Positions 1 through 5,270 of a DNA stretch of 7,940 nucleotides are shown here, in pieces. A program made the position numbers and the translations under genes. The notes beneath the pieces are model-generated. The model did not search any database. It was not told where the DNA came from and worked only from the letters and a program-made list of their open reading frames with translations. The first letter of the stretch is position 1; each line of letters starts with the position of its first letter. This DNA is from CAYJQO01 sp964372445. Its GTDB lineage: Bacteria > Patescibacteriota > Minisyncoccia > UBA6257 > GWB1-50-10. The stretch spans positions 1 through 7,940 of the forward strand of contig CAYJQO010000028.1 in NCBI GenBank assembly GCA_964372445.1, in the 5' to 3' direction.

Positions 1-6
1 GCCATG

Positions 7-69
7 GTTCGACCAACTCACCACAAGAAGAACCTGATAAAAATAACCTGTCCTGAGTTTATCGAAGGA
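7..69. repeat. Palindromic intergenic repeat (CCTGAG...TCGAA type)
   Basis: The left arm GGTTCGACCAACTCACC (7-23) and the right arm CCTGAGTTTATCGAAGG (52-68) are degenerate inverted copies of each other (GGTTCGAC/GTCGAACC-type and CTCA/TGAG cores), separated by about 28 bases of AT-rich DNA. A related element occurs at 4756-4796. ATGGTTCGAC at 4-13 is the exact reverse complement of 4789-4798. I know this motif as a common dispersed intergenic repeat in environmental bacterial genomes, including candidate phyla. Its function is unknown; it could be a transcript-end structure or a mobile miniature element. Confidence 0.5.
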
Positions 70-92
70 TCGGCTCGAACTGCATTTTAATT

Positions 93-120
93 TTGGGAAA
101 AGATTTTTTTAAATCATAAA
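93..120 (+). promoter_or_regulatory. Possible weak promoter for the first gene
   Basis: TTGGGA (93-98) and CATAAA (115-120) are 16 bases apart in an AT-rich stretch that contains a run of seven T. Each box matches the sigma-70 consensus in four positions or fewer. TACTAT at 137-142 is an alternative -10 that would give a nearly leaderless transcript, which fits the lack of a Shine-Dalgarno site before the ATG at 148. Confidence 0.25.
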
Positions 121-147
121 GTCGAAAACTAAGTTTACTATAAACAT

Positions 148-1290
148 ATGAAAAAAACTTTATACTTTAGGTTATTAATTTCGCTAATTGTATTAACTGT
201 TCCTGCTTTCTCTTTGGCTCAAACTAAAGATTCTTCGACGGGTTCCGGAGATAATGTCAAGGTGATACCCGTGAATGGCGTTTGCCCCGATGACTACATT
301 TTAAGTCAGAGTGGTGGAGAGTGTGTAAAACCATCTATTTTACCAAAGACCCCTATTGCTCCAAGTGAAGGATCAAAAGATTCGAGTGGCGGGGATAATG
401 TTGCGATCACTCCCATTAACGGTATTTGTCCGGAGGATTACGTGTTAAGTGGGGATGGTAAGGAATGCCTGAAGTTGTCCATTTTACCTAAAGTTCCGAT
501 TGCTCCTTCCCAAGGAACTAAAGATGTTGTTGGCACTTCTTTTTTTCTTGCGCCCATCAATGGAGAGTGTCCGGAAAATCATCTCATAAGTGATGACGGT
601 AAGACATGTATAAAGTTAGACATTAAAGTTCCGATTGCTCCTCTTGAGGGTACCAAAGATCAAGTTGGAGTTTCTTTTTCACCTCCCACTCCCGTCAATG
701 GTGAATGCCCTGATGGTTATAGCGTGAGTGCAGATGGTAAGGAGTGCTTGAAAATTTTATCAAAAATTATCATTGCTCCTAAAGAAGGTTTCAAGGAAAT
801 TATTTTCGAATCAGGTGGTAAAACTACCATAAAAGATAACAATACCAAGAAAGAAGCTGTAATTACCTCTAAGGATGGTTTTGGTGTTACCGTCTCCGTT
901 AAATCCACTGGAGTGTCGCAGACAAAGGAAGTTGCGATAGAATCTAGAGTCAGTTCCGGCGAAACAAAAATATCATTTAGAGAAGTATCTGCTTCGACCA
1001 AGGAATCTGTTGAGGTAAAAGAAAACAAGGTATTTTTGAAGCAGAAAGAAGTTAAGATTATGCCTGATGAGGCAAACAATACCGCAATTACTTCCGCGGG
1101 GCTTACTTCGGTAGCAACAACCGAGTTAAAAACCGAGGAACAAAAACCGGTCTATACAGTGCAAGGAATCCGAAGTTCAAAGCTGTTATTTTTCATTCCA
1201 GTTAGTATTGAAACCACTGCGAAAATAGACGCGTCGAGTGGTAATGTGATCTCAATTCAAAAACCTTGGTGGAGTTTTCTGACTCGGTAA
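148..1290 (+). CDS. Secreted protein with four two-cysteine (half-EGF-like) modules
   Basis: Function is not recognised. Seen: an N-terminal signal peptide (basic MKK, hydrophobic residues 5-22, likely cleavage after SLA at 24), so the protein is exported. Residues about 36-212 hold four tandem modules of 41-48 residues. Each has NG-x-CP, a C-x12-C pair (46/59, 94/107, 141/154, 187/200), a short acidic or serine-rich stretch with DGK or similar before the second Cys, then a PIAP-x3-G-x-K linker. The C-terminal part (about 215-380) has no Cys, is rich in Lys, Thr, Ser and Val, looks beta-stranded, and ends in a VYTVQG...GNVISI segment followed by PWWSFL. Similar tails exist on other candidate-phyla exported proteins and recall a PepSY-like fold; this is from memory. 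The module resembles the last loop of EGF (C-x2-GY-x4-DG-x2-C). No Shine-Dalgarno site precedes the ATG. Coding DNA is AT-rich (781-840 has 18 G+C in 60 by hand count), unlike the next gene. It may be a structural or binding surface protein. Confidence 0.85.
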   Translation: MKKTLYFRLLISLIVLTVPAFSLAQTKDSSTGSGDNVKVIPVNGVCPDDYILSQSGGECVKPSILPKTPIAPSEGSKDSSGGDNVAITPINGICPEDYVLSGDGKECLKLSILPKVPIAPSQGTKDVVGTSFFLAPINGECPENHLISDDGKTCIKLDIKVPIAPLEGTKDQVGVSFSPPTPVNGECPDGYSVSADGKECLKILSKIIIAPKEGFKEIIFESGGKTTIKDNNTKKEAVITSKDGFGVTVSVKSTGVSQTKEVAIESRVSSGETKISFREVSASTKESVEVKENKVFLKQKEVKIMPDEANNTAITSAGLTSVATTELKTEEQKPVYTVQGIRSSKLLFFIPVSIETTAKIDASSGNVISIQKPWWSFLTR

Positions 1291-1361
1291 AAGAATTTGC
1301 CGCCAAAGAAAAACTTGTCGTGCCAAAGGCAGATCAACCTCTGGCTGAAAATTGTCATCGG

Positions 1362-1380
1362 CGCGGCGGAGCCGCGTTTT
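1362..1380 (+). terminator. Likely terminator of the first gene
   Basis: CGCGGC (1362-1367), loop GGA, GCCGCG (1371-1376), then TTTT (1377-1380). This is a six-pair all-GC stem with a short T run, 72 bases after the stop at 1290. More G and T follow (GCGGGGGGTTTT), so the T tract is weak. Confidence 0.5.
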
Positions 1381-1394
1381 GCGGGGGGTTTTCC

Positions 1395-1413
1395 TCGCCG
1401 TCGCAGGCGGCGA
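1395..1413. repeat. GC-rich inverted repeat
   Basis: TCGCCG (1395-1400) is the reverse complement of CGGCGA (1408-1413), with a seven-base loop. Together with the hairpin just upstream it makes a GC island in an otherwise AT-leaning spacer. It resembles the small palindromes found later at 5060-5088 and 5831-5845. Function is unknown. Confidence 0.35.
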
Positions 1414-1489
1414 AATGCGTCCGAACTACTTTAAGAATAGCCCACCAGACAGGAAATTGCAGGCAAGAGGCGGTCGCCAATCCAGTTTA

Positions 1490-1498
1490 TGCTACAAT
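1490..1498 (+). promoter_or_regulatory. Extended -10 promoter of the GH18 gene
   Basis: TGCTACAAT is TG-n plus TACAAT, five of six matches to the -10 consensus with the extended TG element. No convincing -35 lies 16-18 bases upstream, which extended -10 promoters tolerate. Transcription would start near 1505, leaving a leader of about 115 nt. A similar TGCTACAGT sits before the gene at 5271. Confidence 0.45.
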
Positions 1499-1620
1499 GG
1501 TCGGAGGCCAATATGGTGAAAATGTCCCTGGAGTCCAGAATTGGGTTGCCATTATGTACCCCCTTGCAGCCGTGCCGTTCCTCGGCTACCATGGCGATAG
1601 CTAGCATAGCCTAGTCGAGT

Positions 1621-4600
1621 ATGAGTATGACGGGTCGCCGGATCATTGTGGGTGCCTTCGTGGCTGCGGTAGTCCTCCTCACCGCGGTACCTTCCGCGGG
1701 CGCGCAAACGAGCGTCCCGACCGCTGATGCCCCCGGGGCGTCCCCGGCGGTCGAGCTCTCCGCGATCCTCCAGCGCCTCGGCGATTGGCTCGCGGCGCTG
1801 GCGCGTGAACTCCGAGGGGTGCTCGTGGGCCTGGGACGTGAGCCGTACCTCGCTGAGCTCGCGCCACCCCCGCCCGGCACCATCACGATCTATACCGAGA
1901 ACGCCCTCACCAGCCCCTGGACCAACGCCCGCTCCTACGGCGGCACCAACGACTACGCGAACACGGAGCAGGTGTACGACGGCTCGACCGCCCTCAAGGG
2001 CTCCTACCGTGGGTGGGGGGCGCTCCACGTTCGCAACGGCGCGTACTGGACCGCGACCCCCATTGACCCCACTGGCTACGGTCGCCTTGACTTTACGATC
2101 CGACCCCAGGGGAGCCCGCTCACGGTGGAGATCTCCCTCCGGACCGAGCAGGAGGTGATGTTGCCGAAGGTCCGGGCCACCTTCCCGGCAGATACCTGGA
2201 CCGTTAAAGCGATCCCGCTCACCGAGCTCAACTCGGCGAGCAAGTCCTTCACCGACGTCAGTTTCTCTATCTACCAGAACGCTTCGACTACCTTCTACCT
2301 CGATAACCTGCGGTTCATCGCAAAGGCAGCGTCCCCTCCGCCACCTCTGCCTCCTCCGCCTCCTCCACCCCCGCCCCCTCCGCCATCTGCTGATAGCACC
2401 CCGCCAACCGTTTCGATCACCAGGCCCGCCTCGGGCGCCACGGTCTCGGGCACGGTCACCATCACGGCCAGCGCCTCGGACACCGTGGGCGTGACCAAGG
2501 TGGAGTTCTACCGCGGTACGACCCTCCTGGGGACCGACACGGCGGCACCGTGGGGCACACCATGGAATACCGCTGGCTTATCTGGTTCTCAAACGCTCTC
2601 GGCCAAGGCCTACGATGCCCAAGGGAACGTTGGAACCTCGGCACCGGTCACCGTGGCGGTCGCCGATACGACGAGGCCCACCGTCCTACTCACCGCGCCT
2701 GGGGCCGGGACGGTTTCAGGCACGGTTACCATCACGGCCAGCGCCTCGGACAACGTGGGCGTCTCGAGCGTGACATTCAAGGTTGATGGCAAGGTGATCG
2801 CCACGGATACATCGGCGCCCTCCTACACGGCGGCCTGGGATACGGCCACCGTGCCCGATGGCGTCCATACCCTCACGGCGGTGGCCCGTGATGCCGCTGG
2901 CAACGAAACGACCTCGGCATCGGTCAGGGTGACGGTGTCGAACCTTCTCCGCTACAGCATGTCTGCAGATCGTTCCTCGCCCAAGCCGCTCCACGGCGCC
3001 ACCGTACCGGCCAATAGCAACGCCTACGTTTTCGTCACGCCGCAGAGCGGCATCACGAAGGTCAGTTTCTACCTTGACGGCGCGTTCATCCGGGACGAGC
3101 TCGGGGCTCCATGGGATTTTTATGGCACGGCAACAAACGGTACCGCCATCCGTTGGTACACGGGTGCTGCGGCGGGTCACCAGATCCGCGCCGTGGTGGT
3201 GCAGTCGGGGTTGACGAAGGAAGCCATCGCGAGCTTCACCGTGGCCGGCGCCGCGCCCCCTCCGCCCCCGCCCCCTACTGGGACCACCCCGCCAACCGTC
3301 ACCGACACCCAGCCGCCCACGGTGCCGAGCGGCCTCATCGCGGTCGCCGCCTCAGCCTCTCAAGTCGACCTTACCTGGAATGCGTCCGCGGATAATGTCG
3401 GCGTCGCCGGCTACCGCGTGTACCGGAACGGCACTAAGGTGGCCGACCGCACGACCACCTCCTACCAGGACCGCGGGCTCGCCCCGGCGACCAGCTACCC
3501 CTACCAGGTGAGCGCCTACGATGCCGCAGGGAATGAGTCAGCGCGGTCCGCAACGGTTGCCGCAACCACGCCGGCACCAGCAGCTACGCCGAGTGGATTT
3601 TGGATGTCAGGGTACATCGCGTCATGGAATTTAAACATGGGGCCTGGCACCGATGGAAACTATGGGCATATGCCATACCAAGATGTTGATCTTTCGGCGT
3701 TAACCCATGTTTTGATTTTTGCGCCCGTCGTCAATGCAAACGGCACGCTTACCTGGAACAACCTTGTCTCATCTCGTCGAGGGCCGTTCAATGATTGGGT
3801 GCACTCAAAAGGGAAACCCGTCATCCTTTCTCTAGGAGGCGCGGGGAATTTAACATTTTCTAGCGCCATCAATGCTACCAACCGAGCGAACTTCGTAGCC
3901 ACGTTAATGAATGTTCTCAAAACAGAGCGATACGACGGGTTCGATATTGATATTGAGGCCGTGTTTAACGAAGCGGATATGACAGCGTTTTTAACCGCAC
4001 TACGAGCGGAGATGAATAAACAAAATGCCTACTACGACGCTACAAAGCCGCTTACCCTCACCGCCGCAGTATATAGAAATCAATTGTACTGGGCTTCGGT
4101 GTCTGGTCTTTTTGATCAGATCAACCTTATGTCGTATGACATGTTTGGCACGTGGTTCGGGAAGAGTTGGCACAATAACGCAGTGTACGGTGCGACAGGC
4201 GATGTGGATATCTACGGCGTTCCCATGACCACCGTGGAAGAAAAAGGGAAACGGTTCGTCAATGCGGGGATCCCGAAAAGTAAATTTGGCCTTGGCGTAG
4301 CGTTGGGAGGGGGCTACGTGTGGAAGGGTGGCTCCCCGATCATTTCTGAACCGCGTGTACAATGGAGTGTAGCGCCGACAAAAGTGACGGGCGTGGAAGT
4401 TCCAGGATGGAAGATCTGGAAGGATTACGTGATACCCAATCCCACCACCTGGAAGTACGATGCGGTAGCGAAAGTGCCCTACCTCTCAAATCCAACCGGG
4501 ACCGCGTGGAACTATGTCGTATTCGAAGCCACCAGTACGGTCACCGAAGCTATTGCCCTTGCCAAAAACTCTGGGTACGGAGGGGTAATCTTATGGGAAC

Positions 4601-4692
4601 TCGGGAATGGATATTTCGGCACGAGCGATTTTCCGACACCACCGCTGGGTGTTCGGGATCCATTTTTACAGGCCGCAAAATCTCTACCGTGA
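1621..4692 (+). CDS. Secreted multidomain GH18 glycosidase (chitinase-like)
   Basis: Probably hydrolyses beta-1,4-linked GlcNAc polymers (chitin or related) outside the cell. Domains: signal peptide 1-28 (cleavage near AGA-Q); a jelly-roll/CBM-like module about 87-236; polyproline linker 239-255; Ig-like (Big-type) modules about 260-347 and 350-441; a third, more diverged Ig-like module about 442-541; proline linker 546-552; FN3 about 562-652; Ala/Pro/Thr linker; GH18 barrel about 660-1020. GH18 hallmarks are present: SLGG at 737-740, the catalytic DGFDIDIE at 772-779 with Glu779 as acid, MSYD at 837-840, and the late-strand Trp992. The catalytic site therefore looks intact. No anchor or sorting signal is seen at the C terminus. 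The start is ATG 1621 (MSM); ATG 1627 is equally possible, a stop at 1612 blocks any longer form, and no Shine-Dalgarno site is visible. G+C falls sharply at the FN3/GH18 boundary near 3595. The natural substrate could also be peptidoglycan or another glycan. Confidence 0.9.
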   Translation: MSMTGRRIIVGAFVAAVVLLTAVPSAGAQTSVPTADAPGASPAVELSAILQRLGDWLAALARELRGVLVGLGREPYLAELAPPPPGTITIYTENALTSPWTNARSYGGTNDYANTEQVYDGSTALKGSYRGWGALHVRNGAYWTATPIDPTGYGRLDFTIRPQGSPLTVEISLRTEQEVMLPKVRATFPADTWTVKAIPLTELNSASKSFTDVSFSIYQNASTTFYLDNLRFIAKAASPPPPLPPPPPPPPPPPPSADSTPPTVSITRPASGATVSGTVTITASASDTVGVTKVEFYRGTTLLGTDTAAPWGTPWNTAGLSGSQTLSAKAYDAQGNVGTSAPVTVAVADTTRPTVLLTAPGAGTVSGTVTITASASDNVGVSSVTFKVDGKVIATDTSAPSYTAAWDTATVPDGVHTLTAVARDAAGNETTSASVRVTVSNLLRYSMSADRSSPKPLHGATVPANSNAYVFVTPQSGITKVSFYLDGAFIRDELGAPWDFYGTATNGTAIRWYTGAAAGHQIRAVVVQSGLTKEAIASFTVAGAAPPPPPPPTGTTPPTVTDTQPPTVPSGLIAVAASASQVDLTWNASADNVGVAGYRVYRNGTKVADRTTTSYQDRGLAPATSYPYQVSAYDAAGNESARSATVAATTPAPAATPSGFWMSGYIASWNLNMGPGTDGNYGHMPYQDVDLSALTHVLIFAPVVNANGTLTWNNLVSSRRGPFNDWVHSKGKPVILSLGGAGNLTFSSAINATNRANFVATLMNVLKTERYDGFDIDIEAVFNEADMTAFLTALRAEMNKQNAYYDATKPLTLTAAVYRNQLYWASVSGLFDQINLMSYDMFGTWFGKSWHNNAVYGATGDVDIYGVPMTTVEEKGKRFVNAGIPKSKFGLGVALGGGYVWKGGSPIISEPRVQWSVAPTKVTGVEVPGWKIWKDYVIPNPTTWKYDAVAKVPYLSNPTGTAWNYVVFEATSTVTEAIALAKNSGYGGVILWELGNGYFGTSDFPTPPLGVRDPFLQAAKSLP
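2441..2762 (+). repeat. Near-identical direct repeat within the two Ig-like modules
   Basis: Bases 2441-2492 and 2711-2762 align over 52 positions with four mismatches, exactly 270 bases (90 codons) apart. They encode the strand with SGTVTITASASD in each of the first two Ig-like modules. The flanking parts of the modules are much less alike, which suggests local gene conversion rather than a fresh whole-module duplication. Confidence 0.8.
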
Positions 4693-4717
4693 CGGTCGGC
4701 AGGCCGATCACCGTCAC
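4689..4717 (+). terminator. Stem-loop over the GH18 stop codon
   Basis: GTGACGGT (4689-4696) is the exact reverse complement of ACCGTCAC (4710-4717); an inner CGG/CCG pair extends the stem with a small bulge. The left arm is the end of the GH18 gene and the right arm is the first bases of the FN3 remnant. No T tract follows, so true terminator activity is uncertain. Confidence 0.3.
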
Positions 4718-4772
4718 CGACACCCAGCCGCCCACGGTGCCGAGCGGCCTCTTCGCGGTCGAACCGCCTCAG
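4710..4772 (+). pseudogene. Out-of-frame remnant of an FN3-module coding segment
   Basis: Bases 4710-4751 match 3295-3336 of the GH18 gene over 42 bases without a mismatch, and the similarity continues to 4772 (3355) with one substitution and a two-base insertion. In the upstream copy this DNA encodes the entry strand of the FN3 module (VTDTQPPTVPSG). Here it lies after the GH18 stop in another frame, has no start, and breaks off at a palindromic repeat. It is best read as leftover from recombination between FN3 copies, or as the start of a lost downstream FN3 module. Confidence 0.75.
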
Positions 4773-4796
4773 TCGAACCCTGAGCTGCGTCGAACC
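4756..4796. repeat. Palindromic intergenic repeat, second copy
   Basis: It contains GGTCGAACC (4758-4765 region), CAGTCGAACC (4770-4779) and CCTGAGCTGCGTCGAACC (4779-4796). The last is a variant of CCTGAGTTTATCGAAGG at 52-68 with a five-base instead of four-base spacer. It abuts the FN3 remnant, so the remnant and the repeat share a junction. Confidence 0.5.
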
Positions 4797-4818
4797 ATAC
4801 GTTCGGGGATGCATGGCT

Positions 4819-4834
4819 AAAGCCCGAGGCTTTT
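4819..4834 (+). terminator. Small hairpin with T run after the GH18 gene
   Basis: AAAGCC (4819-4824), loop CGA, GGCTTT (4828-4833), then one more T and TGG. The six-pair stem with flanking A and T could end transcription from the GH18 gene in either direction, but the T tract is short. Confidence 0.35.
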
Positions 4835-4876
4835 GGTGCGGGGTTTCCGCTCCACGGAACCACAAACGGAAAGATG

Positions 4877-4896
4877 CCACGGGCGTGAGCCCGTGG
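4877..4896. repeat. Perfect eight-base-pair palindrome
   Basis: CCACGGGC (4877-4884), loop GTGA, GCCCGTGG (4889-4896). It sits just before the presumed tRNA-Ser promoter. GCTCCACGG also appears at about 4850, so the element seems to lie in a patch of related palindromes. It may be a REP-like spacer or a terminator without a T run. Confidence 0.45.
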
Positions 4897-4899
4897 AGC

Positions 4900-4928
4900 T
4901 TCACTTCCAACCGATCCTGCGGTAGAGT
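4900..4928 (+). promoter_or_regulatory. Probable promoter of tRNA-Ser
   Basis: TTCACT (4900-4905), 17-base spacer, TAGAGT (4923-4928). Each box matches the sigma-70 consensus at four of six positions. Its start point would fall about seven bases before the mature tRNA end at 4942. Confidence 0.4.
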
Positions 4929-4941
4929 AGGTTCGCTCGTG

Positions 4942-5031
4942 GGAGGGGTGCCTGAGCGGTTGAAAGGGACAGTCTTGAAAACTGTTATACCGGCAACGGT
5001 ATCGTGAGTTCGAATCTCACCCCCTCCGCCA
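4942..5031 (+). tRNA. tRNA-Ser(UGA)
   Basis: A complete cloverleaf can be drawn. Acceptor GGAGGGG pairs with CCCCTCC (5021-5027), with discriminator G and an encoded CCA (5029-5031). The D stem is CCT/AGG. The anticodon stem ACAGT/ACTGT closes the loop CTTGAAA, with anticodon TGA at 4976-4978. A long class II variable arm (ATACCG, GCAA loop, CGGTAT) precedes the T arm GTGAG-TTCGAAT-CTCAC. The long arm and UGA anticodon make it serine, reading UCA and probably other UCN codons. Confidence 0.97.
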
Positions 5032-5059
5032 GTTGGGAAAATGTAAATTTGCAGAGCTT

Positions 5060-5088
5060 GCCTCGCCCCGCCTGTGGCGGGACGAGGC
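5060..5088. terminator. Strong hairpin between the convergent tRNA genes
   Basis: Positions 5060-5072 and 5076-5088 pair at 12 of 13 positions around a TGT loop (GCCTCG-C-CCCGCC against GGCGGG-A-CGAGGC). It lies midway between tRNA-Ser (+) and tRNA-Leu (-), where a shared two-way terminator is expected. T runs are weak on both sides (ACTTTTCC on +). It also has the look of the GGCGGG-type palindromes dispersed in candidate-phyla genomes. Confidence 0.55.
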
Positions 5089-5104
5089 ATTGACTTTTCC
5101 AACG

Positions 5105-5192
5105 TGGTGCCCGGGGTCGGGGTCGAACCGACACGAGCTTTCGCTCACAACATCTTAAGTGTTGCGTGTCTGCCTAGTTTCACCACCCGGGC
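5105..5192 (-). tRNA. tRNA-Leu(UAA)
   Basis: Read on the minus strand: acceptor GCCCGGG pairs with CCCGGGC, discriminator A, encoded CCA. The D stem is GTG/CAC. The anticodon stem CAACA/TGTTG closes the loop CTTAAGA with anticodon TAA (plus-strand bases 5155-5157). A class II variable arm (GAGC-GAAA-GCTC) precedes the T arm GTCGG-TTCGACC-CCGAC. It reads UUA and probably UUG leucine codons. It converges on tRNA-Ser and diverges from the gene at 5271. Confidence 0.97.
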
Positions 5193-5198
5193 GTTTTT

Positions 5199-5226
5199 TT
5201 GCATTTCGTCGCAGGCTTGCTACAGT
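5199..5226 (+). promoter_or_regulatory. Promoter of the zinc-ribbon gene
   Basis: TTGCAT (5199-5204), 16-base spacer, TACAGT (5221-5226) with an extended TG-C element immediately before it (5218-5220). The same TGCTACA-n-T form occurs before the GH18 gene at 1490-1498. Transcription would start near 5233, giving a leader of about 38 nt. Confidence 0.45.
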
Positions 5227-5229
5227 ATA
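5224..5229 (-). promoter_or_regulatory. Overlapping -10 box for tRNA-Leu
   Basis: On the minus strand this reads TATACT, five of six matches to the -10 consensus, placed about 32 bases before the tRNA-Leu 5' end at 5192. It overlaps the plus-strand TACAGT box; CTACAGTATAG (5220-5230) is an imperfect palindrome serving both directions. No clear -35 is seen on the minus strand. Confidence 0.4.
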
Positions 5230-5256
5230 GCCAGCTAATTAAGTAATACCAGAAAT

Positions 5257-5263
5257 AGAGGAG
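5257..5263 (+). promoter_or_regulatory. Shine-Dalgarno site
   Basis: AGAGGAG lies seven bases before the ATG at 5271. It is the only clear Shine-Dalgarno site in the window and fixes the start of this gene. Confidence 0.8.
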
Positions 5264-5270
5264 AAACGCA

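Larger units (their letters stand above)
1291..1620. other. Non-coding spacer before the GH18 gene
   Basis: This 330-base gap holds a terminator-like hairpin at 1362-1380, a second GC-rich inverted repeat at 1395-1413 and an extended -10 at 1490-1498, followed by a leader of roughly 115 nt to the ATG at 1621. A frame open from 1266 to 1604 crosses all of these. It begins inside the preceding gene, has no ribosome site, and its product (112 residues, with GC-hairpin DNA read as Gly/Ala/Arg) resembles no family, so I do not call it a gene. Confidence 0.5.

Noticed and set aside
1266..1604. Plus-strand open frame of 112 codons after the first gene
   Set aside because: It overlaps the end of the first gene, runs through two GC hairpins and a promoter, has no ribosome site and no recognisable family features.
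2441..2762. Possible CRISPR or insertion-sequence direct repeats
   Set aside because: The repeats are in frame, encode homologous Ig-like strands and are 270 bases apart; there are no spacer-sized units, cas genes or transposase.
1552..3180. Several long open frames on both strands within the GC-rich part of the GH18 gene
   Set aside because: High G+C suppresses stop codons; the products are Arg/Pro/Gly-rich and lack domain signals, while the main frame has clear domains.
4000..4362. Minus-strand frame of 120 codons opposite the GH18 catalytic domain
   Set aside because: Shadow of a strongly conserved catalytic region; no start signal or family resemblance.
4690..4692. TGA read as glycine (recoded stop) joining the GH18 gene to the FN3 remnant
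   Set aside because: The FN3 remnant lies in a different frame from the GH18 gene, so reading through TGA would not restore it.
4512..5102. Minus-strand open frame of 196 codons across the GH18 end and tRNA-Ser
   Set aside because: It reads antisense through tRNA-Ser (giving the EIRTHD...FNRSGTPP string familiar from mis-annotated antisense tRNA frames) and opposes well-supported genes.
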